Below the pieces are notes generated by a model. The model was not told the origin of the DNA, did not search any database, and saw only the letters and a list, made by a program, of their open reading frames with translations. A stretch of 64,000 nucleotides of DNA from an uncultured Bacteroidaceae bacterium (GTDB lineage Bacteria; Bacteroidota; Bacteroidia; Bacteroidales; Bacteroidaceae): positions 62,001 to 126,000 of the forward strand of contig CAJOCU010000003.1 in the NCBI GenBank assembly GCA_905233765.1, read 5' to 3'. Below, in pieces: positions 26,701 through 32,421 of this stretch. The position numbers and the translations under genes were made by a program. The number at the start of each line of letters is the position of its first letter. Position 1 is the first letter of the stretch.

Positions 26701-29700
26701 GAGGGGAAATGTCAGAGCAGAAGTCGTTACCAGCACAGAAGATGCTGGCGTCTGCGATATGCTCATTGATAAATCCTATCCTGCTGGTAAGAATGCTGAT
26801 ACTGACGCAGGTTCAAAGATTGAAGCGAAGTGCGTAGATTATCTATCAGCTATCTATGGTGGTGCACAGAATGCTAATGTATATAGCGATGTGGTGATTG
26901 ATATCACCAATGGTACTTATGGTAAGATATTCGGTGGTAATGACAGAAGCGGAAAAATCTATGGCTCTATTACGATCAATGTTCATGAGGAAGGCTGTAA
27001 GCCCATCGTCATCGGTGAGCTGTATGCCGGCGGCTATCAGGCTGACTACTCTATCTATGGATTTAATGGCGACGGCTCCGCACGTACAAAGGTTCAATAC
27101 GAAGCCTTGACTCCTGAACAGAAAGCTCAGGTCGTTGTTCAACGAGACCCGCAAATCAATATCATTTCTGCCACGAAGATTGGTTCCATCTTTGGTGGCG
27201 GCTATCAGGCTAAGGTGATAGGCAATCCATCAGTCAATGTGAACATGGAGAAAGGCCACGTGGCAGCCAAGTATGTAACAGAACAACCAGCTGCCTTTAC
27301 TGTAGGTCTTCACTCTGTTACAGAACATGAGATGGATTGTTCATACAATGTAGAAGAACTGGAAGACGGTAACGCCATTCTCTCCATCGGCACCATCGGA
27401 GAAATCTATGGTGGCGGTAACCAGGCCGATGTCGCAGGCGACACGCATGTGGAGATCGGCACGGGCGAATGGGCCAACGCAGTCGGTGATCGTGAGATGA
27501 AGGGTTCCGACGGCAAGACCTATATCTATAACACTACTTCCGAGAAATGGGAATACCAATCCGGTGAGGATTGGGTGCCTGTAGATAGCAGGCCCGCTCC
27601 TGCCCGCAACGCAGCCTTCATCACTGAGCGTGTCTATGGCGGCGGTAACCTGGGCGTCGTGAGCGGCAACAGCTCCATCGAAATGGCCAATGGTTATGTG
27701 GCAGACCGTATCTATGGCGGCGGCAAGGAAGGTCATGTGGGCACCGTCTCCACATGGGCCGCACTCCCCGCAGGCCATCCGAGCCATGTTGGCTGTCTTG
27801 GACAGGGTGCGCCCACAGCCTTTGCACCGAACACCGGTAAGTGCACCATCACCATGAGCGGCGGCCACGTTGGTCCCTTCACCAAAACAGCCAGCGAAGC
27901 AACGCCCACGCCCATGACGATGCCTGATGACTACGGTTATGTCTTCGGTGCCGGTCGAGGCGAATTGGTCAACCCGGAGACAGATCCTGACATCCATTTC
28001 AGAACCTATGTCAATACGACCGATGTCATCATCAAGAACGCCTACGAGGAAGGCTATGAAGGTGGTGCGGCAGACTCTCTGAACCATATCGTCAGCTCAC
28101 CGTTGATTGCAGGCGGTGTGTATGGCGGTAGTGAGAACGGCCGTGTACTCAACGACACCCATGTGAATATCCGGGGCGGTCAGATCGGTATCGGTGCCGG
28201 CAGGACAACGGCTTATGCCGAGGCAGACTTCATCGACCCGACCACGGCCACGGCCACCGAGATCGACACGAAGGCTGCTACGATGTCCGAATGCGCCGCA
28301 TGGGCTTATGGCACCCCGTGGCTGCCATACGATGAATATCGCGACAACGGGCATTACGACGCTGCTACCTATGGCGAAGCCAGTACGATAGGCACCGACG
28401 GCCACACGTTCTACGGCAATGTCTTCGGCGGTGGCTCAGGTTACTTCACCTATGCGAACGCCGACGGCAGCCGCGAATGGCTGTCCACGGCCGGTCTCGT
28501 GGAAGGCGACACCTATGTGAACATCAGTGGCGGTCATATCCTCACCAATATCTATGGTGGTAATGAGTTGACGGACGTCACCGGCACCTGTCACATCACC
28601 ATGACGGGCGGTACGCTTGGTGTGCCGCGCACGGTGAATCAGATTCTCGCACACCCCGTCACCTGCTACCTCTTTGGTGCGGGCAAGGGTGACACGCGCG
28701 TACACTTCAACAAGTTCACCAATGTGGGCCATGCCGATGTGAATGTCTCCGGCGGTATCATCTACGGCTCTGTCTTCGGCGGTGGCGAGGATGGCCACGT
28801 GATGGGCAATGTGACGATGAACATCCTGCCCGGTGCGAAGATCGGCACCTGGGGTACTTCCTATGTCGATGGTAACGTCTTCGGTGGTGGTCGTGGTTTC
28901 TCAGGCGAGGCCTACACGGCCGGTAACGTAGCCGGCAGCGTCACCATGAATATCACGGGTGGAACCATGCTCGGCTCCATCTATGGCGGCGGACGTCTGG
29001 GCTCCGTGGGCTACGGACTGTTCCCAGCTGTAGGCGCAGGAAGCGAGAACTACGGCAAGATGCAACCGGATAATAAGGATGATGAGGGTACGTCGGTCGC
29101 CGACTTCCCGCGCGGCCACGTCAACATCGCCATCAGCGGCAGCACCACCGTCATCGGTAACAAGTATGAGATGATCTATCCCGTGGCAGCGAACATTCCT
29201 GTTGGTCTTGATGCAGACTTCAAGAACTGGTCTGCTGCGAACTGGACAACCTGGAAGGAAGCAAACCATGTGCCCAATACTTCCTACGATACCTCTAATG
29301 GACGCCTGACGCACACCCGAGGCGGCAATGTCTATGCCGGCGGCATGGGACGTCGCGAGCAACTGGATGGCGTGACCGAGATCTCTGCCATCAACTGGTT
29401 GAAGCTGGGTGCCGTGAAGAGCACCTCGCTGACCATCAGCGGCGATCCGTGGATCATGAGCTCTGTCTATGGCGGTGGTGAGATGGGAGCCGTGGTGCCC
29501 TATACCAACGGAAGCACCGAGGGCGGCACCACGACCGTCACTATCACCGGTGGTACAATCGGCTCTGAGATTACAAGCACCACGGTCCAGAAAGATGCCA
29601 TCCCGACCACAGCCACCCGAAGCGATGTCAAATACACCTTCGGCAGCGTCTATGGCGGCGGTATGGGTGCGCAGGAACACGGCCTCACGCAGGAACACGG

Positions 29701-32374
29701 CGGTACAGTGGGCGGCAACACCACAGTCAGCATTAGCGGTGCCAACACGAAGGTGCGTGCCAGTGTGTTCGGTGGCGGTGAGATGGCGGTTGTCGGCGGC
29801 GATGCCACCGTGACGATGAGCAACGGCAGAATAGGCCGCAATGAGGTGAAGCCCGCAGATGATCCTGACGCCGGCTACGTCCTGTTCGGTGGCTCTACGA
29901 TGGGTAATGTCTATGGCGCCGGTAAGGGTGCCAGGGGGCATGGCTACGCCGGTCAGGTCAAAGGCAACACCACGGTCAACATCAGCGGCGGCAGCATCTA
30001 CCATAATGTCTATGGTGGCGGCGCGCTGGCTTCGGTGGGCGACTTCAAGCTTTCCGATGGAGCAGGAACTCCTGCTTACATACCTTTTGCCGACGTACCT
30101 TACGACTGGAAAGAGAACACGGGCTTGGCCACGGTCAACATCACCGGCGGCACCATTGGCATCACCGGCCGTGATAACGGTATGGTCAACGGCTCGTCGC
30201 GCGGTGACCTTGAGCGGCCCACGGGCTCCCCTGCTGTGGACCATTACGACAAGTTGGCGTGGGTGAACAATTCCATCGTCAACATTGGTACCGACGGCTC
30301 TGGCACTGATTTCTCGACCCCGCTCATCAAGGGCTCTGTCTATGGCGGCGGCGAGAACGGTCATAACAGTGAGAACGCCACCGTCAATGTCTTCAGCGGC
30401 ACCATCGGTATTTCTGACGACAGTGATCCATGGTACAACTTTACAAATCCAACGGTGGCAAAGAAAGCCCTGATTACCCGAGGCAATGTCTATGGCGGTG
30501 GCTGCGGTACAGACACGTACACCGGTGCTGACGGCAAGGAATATTACAATCCTAAGTCGGGTATGGTGGGTAAGGTCACCCGCGTCAACATCAAGGGCGG
30601 CCATGTGGTGCACAACGTCTATGGAGGCGGCTCGATGGGCTCTGTGGGAACCGTTACGGACTCCATCAAGCACGATGACACAACCACGAGCTTTGCCCTC
30701 AGCTGGCCTTATAAGATTGATTACGTTCCCGGCACAGGTACGACCTATGTCACCGTCACGGGCGGACGCATCGGCATGAGCGAAACCGGCGTCATAGGTG
30801 AAGACAACGGTAATGTCTATGGCGGTACACGCGGTATGGCTGGCAGCCACTACTATGAGGCCCATCTTGCCAATGTGAACGAAACGTATGTAACCATCAA
30901 TTATGCAGGCGAAACGCCCACCAGTGACAACGGCTCAACGACGCCTCTCATCACGGGTTCCGTCTTTGGCGGCTCGGAGGACGGCCACGTCATGGGCGAC
31001 ACCCATGTGTCAATGCAGAACGGCCTGGTTAAGCACTCGCTCTTCGCGGGCGGTCGCGGTCAGGGTACCTACCGAGGGAAGCTGAAGAAATTCTCCGGCG
31101 GCGATACTAAGGTCAAGGACATCCGCAGCATCACGTCGGGTAAAGTGTACGGAAACACCTATCTCGAAATGACGGGAGGTACTGTATGGCACAATGTCTT
31201 CGGCGGCGGCTATATGGCATCCGTGGGCAAGGGGAACTACTCCGGCGGTGCGGATGACTACGCTACCACAGGCTATGGCGAGACTATTGCAACCAATCTC
31301 TGGGATGGAGTTAGCGATAACAGCAAGGCCTTCCTCAACAGCGGCAAGACCTTCATGACCCTCGTGGGTGGCACGATAGGTGTGGTGGGACCGGACTTGT
31401 GGGACGGCCTGCCCTCGGGCTGCGTCTATGGCTCCAGCCGTGGTATCTCAGCGCCCAACATCGACGACATGGCGAAGGTGACACCGGAATACTGTCCTGA
31501 GTTCTTCTCCGGCTATGTCAACGAGACCTACGTAACCATTGGCGGTGATTACAAGTGCATAAAGAAGTGTCAGGATTTATTAGAAAAATGGCACACCCCT
31601 GGCGAAGCCTTGACTTTGACGGAGATAAAGACATTATTCAACGTTGAAACGCCCAATGCAGAATACTGGGAGGCTATTGGTGGCGCCGGTCCACGCATCT
31701 ACGGCTCCGTCTATGGCGGTGGTCAGGACGGACACGTGCGCCGAGAATCCCATATCATCGTGAACAAGGGTGAAATTGGCTTGCCTTATACGGACGAATA
31801 TAAGAGCAGACTAGGCACCTCTGACCTTGACAGTCCACTGTGGTTGCTGCGCGGCAATGTCTTTGGTGCCGGATCGGGTATCAACCCGTACGCATTTGAC
31901 ATGGACGACGATGACAATACCACTGGTGAAGGTGAGACAGGCTACAGCACCTCGGCAGGTTCGGTGACGCACTTCACGCAGGTAGATGTCAACGGCGGCA
32001 CCATCCACCGCAATGTCTATGGAGGCGGCTCGCTGGCCAGCGTAGGTCCTCCACCTGTCATGGAGGGAGTCCCCTATGATATCCGTCGCAAGGATGACAC
32101 CTCTGTAACGATGGGATACCGGTCAATGTGCACCGTCAACATTGCGGGCATCATCGGCACACCGACTGACTACCAAGCTCACTATGGCGGCGAGGTCTAT
32201 GGCGCAAGTCGTGGTTTGAAGACCCTGGATCCGACCATGTTCGGCTCCACCATCTGGACACAGGTCAACCTGCTGAACGGTGCCGATGTCAAGGGCAACG
32301 TATTCGGCGGCGGCGATGCAGGTATGGTGCAGAGGGATGCACGCGTGAACGTGGGCGTGCCACTTGCCCCATAA
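8723..32374 (+). CDS. 7,883-residue giant YGGG-repeat secreted protein
   Basis: One uninterrupted frame of 23.6 kb. A hydrophobic signal peptide (RRLLASLALLLALGSSTAWA) lies ~47-68 residues in, so the true start may be the in-frame GTG at 8855 rather than the ATG at 8723. Then come ricin-like/lectin-like stretches, a chitobiase C-terminal-like domain (about 9510-9745), three modules each ending in a YVTY-type strand (near 9947, 10650, 11755) and a GLUG-like region (about 12670-13010). From ~14.6 kb to the end there are roughly a hundred VYGGG/VFGGG repeats of about 25-60 residues, typically VYGGG-x-x-G-x-V-x-G-x-T-x-V-x-I-x-GGTI, likely a beta-solenoid (inference). The protein stops within the repeats and has no C-terminal sorting domain, unlike its upstream neighbour. 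No enzyme motif was seen. Function unknown; the mass would be about 0.8 MDa. Confidence 0.88.
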   Translation: MKLDMTSHDCTQLYTYLNLSRVIKGFPTRGKSVSHAWDTASHREVFVRRLLASLALLLALGSSTAWAQTDFSGTYYIANETNHASGNIGTHWYLVPGADPQQSHRADAYFHNQYCNVNGSGDYKGDNYGDPEKPFLTTYQTGRDFNSVWTIVSTGDGYYNIIHAKTGKYIVYEPPYKEAINRKSIHLETTAAPGENAKFTITGSLSGPININPKSVTTGDMYFNPAVGVGNRAQYYGTGKYFHEGMIGLWNAAGDKSQWYLEKTAIPPTITFDDATGKVTITSVTGTTIRYAFDSNTPTAGGTSYTSPTDPIDVSGHTAIKAIAVDGEGNVSCVITMTFANFTYKILNKAGNVAIQQTVQQPVGKALTGYSDIPAAIRSPYIADETVRFFSDSGHNTEIFETPGSNADIYVTYTTSNLGNKFLHLDDGRLLNVTVNGQYIYDNSGTLSHEATEDNLANTDRMWRIKGEDPYAVVIQNVSTGKCFHYETSALPATLSLTVEGSASHFIIMNGSGTPKSLAEGQMELMPATGENVTSNTYYRVERPSDFDITTTSGTAAQQIQAVSAKASVTYYLIDQAGMKDPGGAIFATIISTESAVELPAEWQSPLVSAYHYYKTKTWNAETLKWDFSEPVTSTLEASEIYVTYDVNNLVSFDDTDDDTNGSTTYMLEFTNGSSFKQEDGDNGVMNTPQQAVYPYANGDGCLNVYGFDQWSAQISSGASTRTRWLWYVVSPNKDPYHVKIMSRSGVVNSHNYFRTYVVNYGGSNHVVTGVTTKHADAVAAEEDPTEYMVLKTAAGKCKLVTKDKIDDGSTDERRTVTSFEQYWKTYETVSNWGEYHYAPPVDNPAFSGITLNYYEARANGRPINTSDPTVQNSKTYEKVNHFFQTINMGSEGEFTFQATTLVPQVILLDQHGWEIMRQPLYSDDACTTVNTAALKHFDSPMVESYHWYPSASVQSGYHKYTVGDPAITIYEEVNGKWVDSERDYTHNSTSLADDPYSYITPTQPKSVKSDMYVTYTVKSEYARLYTGAARAEDTRAAAFLVKQGSDYAVNSSNTLTTTTTAPTDMESVDDEMKWYLRPNFNIDAEMGYKYAGQPGAGPEAKTKQDTEQDYYAAGMNGFDPYNVQVQSASATSYYFRTNAASATLTNGMWVGTSGTSLSLQTIGTGHISAKGYEQTTLDITNATFMVVDDGAGNMRLMPRFDYAKVINSLDDEPRLTATASASTYLTLTLTPQVVHYAHEINVMGGQYILASDFAIDIATPIGTESAPFTGLIDGRLYTIASLTMPLIAYAKDALIKNVIIESASVSSNSSTVTVGEDEKTALGAICNYATGSTRIYNCGINGGSVGASNDYVGGIVGLLDHDPDNKTGARVINCYSYANITNGSYVGGIVGYNNFASNSTDIRTMVMNCMFYGDITGGTYKAPIYNGSIISNVGTNGLGNYNYFLAEKPYVENGQINTYNCALMAETRFLQRFEFYRLLLNSHLELAGWYATGNYDKDEMMKWVLETADRTNDTPKPYPVLKQRLTNDGTKAKFYPSIINIDAENAPTSGERTGKNLGTLAVSISGVGSGAVYGAPAGASITNSSLSLPITDKDYERFNFNYRKVQLPYYNDVGTGNYTKNRVVTGWKITSITGGTTGSFSTGSDATASVDENGNITLTTPYNFADRKCTDKDLFSESERVFNQGAYWDVPEGVTSIEIEPYWAQCVYVSDAYPDVVYNQAMSTAYNVKTVGTVNEAARYTNNKSYSINGDNQVVYTTIGNAAGQMPTTGNVYDNAIVLVGNVHSLDLSYKSKDKSYTIMSIDLDKDNEPDYSYILRYNSRLRAHPVRVDFLNIPGLGMAQKSTGGTGTYNLGIMQPLGWFESTNTSLFRFTQFEYDKKDRVNSPMILQGGVIEQWVTVGGAETTIKEGKTVTYYHVGGNVWFKEFHIGVHQDKTQDEFFSPHPPISVTGGDFDEFYLTGLYNTPNNNADDDAECYINGGRFGKVAGTGIQGIGSATNHTHGNIFWQIDNADIDEFYAGGINAAHIAEGNIYTVITNSRVDQFCGGPKFGNMNSTKKVVTNADNCTFRAFFGAGYGGNSYNRRYPSNQNNVNNINWNNWVNSEYTQTYNADYKGVSTRIDYQFLPMSGNASNVARLCVDYVSFSLATTYDVTSKLKDCTITTNPLGRLSIGEGYKCLGNFYGGGSLGKVNGPVKSTLTNCTVEGNVFGAGYSASLPTIEVDARGFETEPYYYDQSGTYRAGVKYKANEAYKPTTYTWAKKTSDSWIDKTNHILYTTEDLTSLGTVTGLVTLTVDGTTVVGDNAVANSGNVYGGGESSDATGDVNVHILSGTMTDVYGGGKGETTVVSGDVTVNINGGTVNRDVYGGSAFGAVNATKNPSTGALSHTAEKATAVNINSGAVSGSVYGGGLGKLAVVEPATPAIVAQNFGNTAINIVGGTVGTAVFGGANVNGVLNGTSTVTITNGTVGTTHDPVSDVVFGGGYGEPTVVQGAVRVDIGTSDQASGGATLNGHIYGGGALGSVNASTEVNLNKGTINGNVFGGGLGQQEAAAVLYANAAEYNTAKGTSLTDEQFAALTTEQKTKTAAVSAVAAVVGGNATVTLDGATLTYSGASPVTGQIFGGNNLQGSPSGHIKVHVKKTITVEGQEYDVAAVYGGGNEADYNASADDYAQVIIEGCDVSSIKDVYGGGNAAAVPATEVLILGNKKILNVFGGGNGELGADHAAHVGFHRLTESTKSDYENGTGKTEVKLVGGTITNVFGGSNSNGDIRGGAYITMPPASDYITYDCCSTLTTEHIYGGGKDADMSGGTNIVLGCMPNQWIDEIYAGAQNADVAGDVSLTITSGMFKRVFGGNKDGGLLKGSITVNIEETGDCDVPIVIGELYGGGNLAAYSIYGYKNTGTELAPVWEPRNQAEYNTWYSALSEEDKAKPENQPYNNPQLNVRAFTSIGSVFGGGYKAKMIANPHVDINVVKGSHYDNALIHSGAGDTYPAGTVDVELESETLHLPYPAHKKGEIGTIGNVFGGGNLAEVVGNAEVNIGSETTAIFITEPTHLGTKGSDYTERGDGKFEATVEGANITGCVYGGGNEADITGNTQVNICAKYDGAKYQRVAPGTAGVTIAQDVFGAGKGKAEDVTSALVSGTSTIVMSDGAVGQSVYGGGQLSQVGGNTYITVNGGTIGDSTGANAGEIYGNVYGGGKGNTTNVRSGLVMGNTNITIENTVADADYAAAHSVAEGSVITSPSIYHNIYGGGAHGSVGTYTYASEAADAAIASHPDGDNGTATITITGGTIGVNGKENGMVFGSSRGDVGAPESIYDKVAWVHNTSVVIGTIGQGTNHTSPHVKGSVYGGGENGHVYNNASVAIHSGMVGIAEGSPITDNNGTPEDPSDDITYTGAEYPYRGNVYGAGCGTDKYYSDPTGIPNPHDGNGDTYNPKSGIVMNGNATVLIDGGHVVRDVYGAGAMGSVNGSTTVTIVGDAEIGANGSGGGYVFAAARGDHAVPSMATVGSSNLNIQGGTIWMDAYGGGQNGAVKGAVTVNMTNGTVKRDVYGGGALANTNTDNWDAEHSRLNYTAELVDDPVPVAGTTPVDAYYTRTGSGTDLDPYIYTPASGKAVEATNYYSISKATTVNLSGGTIEGNLYGGGLGRLAEAGPPAVEAIAANVYGPVTVNVSGEAMATNVFGCNNINGAPNTKAAVNITGGTIVNSAYGGGNLAAYTGQTSVSMSGGTANYVYGGGLGASAIVTGDTKVAISGGTVAQDVYGGGSQADVTGNVDVTVSGGTITHDVYGGGALANTNTGNWDPTANSGAGGWKVASSSEDDYYLPVKHLTAGTSSVYGFYEDDEGNNQITDPEAKAVSNVTYYKKLTYEENIYDIAVNGTTYKTTVNLTGGTIGNAYGGGLGKLTAGGASTGDGAVQAMVYGDVEVTVDGAAFTQEVEPSAANAPKTGRVFGCNNVNGTPKGSVTVTVNSTRRLDGGEHTLKEFEIQGVYGGGNLADYEPETYDDNPGGDKGDSEFGQKTSVIINGCDATSISKVYGGGNAARVPFTHVTINSAFEIGYVFGGGNGGDMIYKNNVWVANPGAYVTRYTNVVLRGGVIGQAFGGSDSSGSVHGAEIKQETAGSTCPLHLVNLYGAGNGEEASSDGDIITTLSGCGKYSEVQNVFGGSYKANIKGNIILTIKSGIYTSVYGGNDRLGTIGGNITVNIEETDDCDKPIIIQNLYGGCYQTDYPGSGAQHNDGGVLTPFYEGTITVNVRSATRIDRIFGGSDAADVKGDTEVNINMAKGSMSGQTAVLPSYYGLDDATIPANITVTDKNGYVQVYGIQSGESVNGYFTRSGEGTLEDPYVYSACADDAVADGVTTYYKPAVKGTIADEIGTIGNVYGGGNIGNVDGNTTVNIGTAASVNMYSLADEARTVLGAHIYGDVYGGCNAATVTGNTAVNIGTENYSSTDGFEGISIDEDANGNGGSVYGGGNAGDVLGNTNVEMGGGSVLDGVYGGGLHGSVGTADSDEDITYHTGTKEHAGCIGKIEKYKAGTGKCTVVIRGGQVGPVEAAFTDGGMKNTGHYLLDAGVHHNPVDLGFVFGAGRGEVENPDTDPDADFRTYVKETEVIIKNSYAAEYEGGRADSLNHVLSKPIIMASVYGGGENGRVRGNTLVKIYGGQIGCGEGKYTGSGTDVDPYVPKIHTEAEWTGEDPANFSECASWDYGTVVDGKTVYLPYDPMANVPYRNGSAVTNGSTIGSDGHTYYGYVFGGGSGYFPYEIKNPSGTVIGHDWLASAGVVEGSTKVLISGGHILTSVYGGNELTNVTGDSCVVIMSGGTLGVPRSNAEILDKPVTCYLFGGGKGDQREHFKMYTNVKNTRVEVGGTARIFGSVFGGAEDGHVSGSAKVNIWGSARIGTNGTSYVDGNIFGGGRGFSGTELTAGTIKENATINISGTPTILGSVYGGGRMASLGVDFDGVQDATTGQFVEDGGGKTYGHVTINISGGTIGNATPPEDDEFSKSKYSGNVFGGSMGRLTLLDGAPNSLWSRMAQVKTSTVNITGGTIKRNVYGGAEYGTTRDNVYVTIGGSRNEETGVITPSAGTPVVSGSVFGGGLGSDIHSAAYNSHIIAAEKKYLFTPLQYAGCIGGDTYVNVVGKGHVNGSVYGGGDLASVGVIDYAVDNEDNYTQVIKHGSNSGSDETFYDFGLSWPYEFKYVEGITGGKTHVNVKGSAEVDNYVFGAGKGKVSFGAIDDIAEQRYTEAHLANVRETEVTIGTEGGDDNPRVRSVYGGGEDGHVNGNAKITIHRGTIRRSVFGAGKGDTQFTTYLLDSDNPGNAKATTDNVYSWTAGKVYGNTEVVMNGGSVGWFIYGGGNMASVGKGNYAGGSDDYAPDGYGELPSADGPLWTNTDFTESGQTTVTIMGGTLGAADAGLENGVPLGSVFGGSRGQTAKAEVISLPRYKYVPSFFLGYVNKTAINIGGTTAGGPTAGDGPIIYGCIYGGAQDSHVRNSTEVKIFKGDLRGQTGEAAERSGNVFGAGSGIGTYSPDGGANNYCNSASGSVTCTTLVEVRGTESTTKIKGSVYGGGALASVGPPQMGQPANEQKAPSEGHPSHSCNTVEIYGGAIGGSVYGASRGPSDSMFPLPFTGVSTAVDATADKYNPTMFATSLWTVVNVKGGTIAGNVYGGGEMGRVKESTEVHLTGGLIAHDAYGGGKGTLGDYAIAADVGGNTTVKLNEGKSASDNGCIVEKIYGCNDLNGTPKGHVLVHVYATQHRGTTKIVPDGGKYVPFKSMEGGYTITNYTDNTNPDDLKKLATTVGLTASEITGYESAISGGADDNAKRAALETYIEAIADKKYDVLAVYGGGDLAMYEPTAANKNTEVIIDGCALTSIKQVYGGGNAASTPANSVRINEAYEIHEAFGGGNGKDSYEVDGKWYENPGANVGYYATFHHDTSDDGKGSQGTPYPAVENNGSGGYADATTPDARRVNYPYGKGTANLIITGGRVHTTYGGSNTRGNVRAEVVTSTEDAGVCDMLIDKSYPAGKNADTDAGSKIEAKCVDYLSAIYGGAQNANVYSDVVIDITNGTYGKIFGGNDRSGKIYGSITINVHEEGCKPIVIGELYAGGYQADYSIYGFNGDGSARTKVQYEALTPEQKAQVVVQRDPQINIISATKIGSIFGGGYQAKVIGNPSVNVNMEKGHVAAKYVTEQPAAFTVGLHSVTEHEMDCSYNVEELEDGNAILSIGTIGEIYGGGNQADVAGDTHVEIGTGEWANAVGDREMKGSDGKTYIYNTTSEKWEYQSGEDWVPVDSRPAPARNAAFITERVYGGGNLGVVSGNSSIEMANGYVADRIYGGGKEGHVGTVSTWAALPAGHPSHVGCLGQGAPTAFAPNTGKCTITMSGGHVGPFTKTASEATPTPMTMPDDYGYVFGAGRGELVNPETDPDIHFRTYVNTTDVIIKNAYEEGYEGGAADSLNHIVSSPLIAGGVYGGSENGRVLNDTHVNIRGGQIGIGAGRTTAYAEADFIDPTTATATEIDTKAATMSECAAWAYGTPWLPYDEYRDNGHYDAATYGEASTIGTDGHTFYGNVFGGGSGYFTYANADGSREWLSTAGLVEGDTYVNISGGHILTNIYGGNELTDVTGTCHITMTGGTLGVPRTVNQILAHPVTCYLFGAGKGDTRVHFNKFTNVGHADVNVSGGIIYGSVFGGGEDGHVMGNVTMNILPGAKIGTWGTSYVDGNVFGGGRGFSGEAYTAGNVAGSVTMNITGGTMLGSIYGGGRLGSVGYGLFPAVGAGSENYGKMQPDNKDDEGTSVADFPRGHVNIAISGSTTVIGNKYEMIYPVAANIPVGLDADFKNWSAANWTTWKEANHVPNTSYDTSNGRLTHTRGGNVYAGGMGRREQLDGVTEISAINWLKLGAVKSTSLTISGDPWIMSSVYGGGEMGAVVPYTNGSTEGGTTTVTITGGTIGSEITSTTVQKDAIPTTATRSDVKYTFGSVYGGGMGAQEHGLTQEHGGTVGGNTTVSISGANTKVRASVFGGGEMAVVGGDATVTMSNGRIGRNEVKPADDPDAGYVLFGGSTMGNVYGAGKGARGHGYAGQVKGNTTVNISGGSIYHNVYGGGALASVGDFKLSDGAGTPAYIPFADVPYDWKENTGLATVNITGGTIGITGRDNGMVNGSSRGDLERPTGSPAVDHYDKLAWVNNSIVNIGTDGSGTDFSTPLIKGSVYGGGENGHNSENATVNVFSGTIGISDDSDPWYNFTNPTVAKKALITRGNVYGGGCGTDTYTGADGKEYYNPKSGMVGKVTRVNIKGGHVVHNVYGGGSMGSVGTVTDSIKHDDTTTSFALSWPYKIDYVPGTGTTYVTVTGGRIGMSETGVIGEDNGNVYGGTRGMAGSHYYEAHLANVNETYVTINYAGETPTSDNGSTTPLITGSVFGGSEDGHVMGDTHVSMQNGLVKHSLFAGGRGQGTYRGKLKKFSGGDTKVKDIRSITSGKVYGNTYLEMTGGTVWHNVFGGGYMASVGKGNYSGGADDYATTGYGETIATNLWDGVSDNSKAFLNSGKTFMTLVGGTIGVVGPDLWDGLPSGCVYGSSRGISAPNIDDMAKVTPEYCPEFFSGYVNETYVTIGGDYKCIKKCQDLLEKWHTPGEALTLTEIKTLFNVETPNAEYWEAIGGAGPRIYGSVYGGGQDGHVRRESHIIVNKGEIGLPYTDEYKSRLGTSDLDSPLWLLRGNVFGAGSGINPYAFDMDDDDNTTGEGETGYSTSAGSVTHFTQVDVNGGTIHRNVYGGGSLASVGPPPVMEGVPYDIRRKDDTSVTMGYRSMCTVNIAGIIGTPTDYQAHYGGEVYGASRGLKTLDPTMFGSTIWTQVNLLNGADVKGNVFGGGDAGMVQRDARVNVGVPLAP
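8776..8839. repeat. Three consecutive perfect palindromes (18, 20, 22 bp)
   Basis: Perfect palindromes lie at 8776-8793 (core TCACGCGTGA), 8797-8816 (TTTTCCCACGCGTGGGAAAA) and 8818-8839 (core CCATGCATGG). They are separated by only 3 and 1 bp. A weaker inverted repeat (ACACC/GGTGT) follows at 8845-8858, ending at the possible GTG start. They are coding only if the giant gene starts at 8723; with the GTG at 8855 they would be leader DNA or RNA. Confidence 0.9.
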
Positions 32375-32379
32375 GCACA

Positions 32380-32421
32380 AAAAGAAAACTGCGGCTCTGT
32401 TCAGAGCCGCAGTTTTCTTTT
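32380..32421. terminator. Bidirectional rho-independent terminator between giant gene and mfd
   Basis: A perfect 19-bp inverted repeat (32380-32398 and 32403-32421) with a 4-nt loop, GC-rich core CTGCGGCTCT and A-tract/T-tract flanks on both sides, so it can act in both directions. It starts 5 nt after the giant gene stop and overlaps the mfd stop codon. Confidence 0.93.

Noticed and set aside
28901-30865. 654-codon open frame on the minus strand within the giant gene, and many similar ones (485-1717, 1760-3379, 4844-6232, 25379-26542)
   Set aside because: They are antisense shadows of the repetitive, codon-biased giant genes: low-complexity His/Ile/Thr/Ala-rich translations, no motifs and no promoters.
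15650-32340. Regularly spaced TATGGCGGCGGT-like repeats that could look like a CRISPR array
   Set aside because: The repeats are in one continuous coding frame, vary in spacing and are too short for CRISPR repeats; they encode YGGG.
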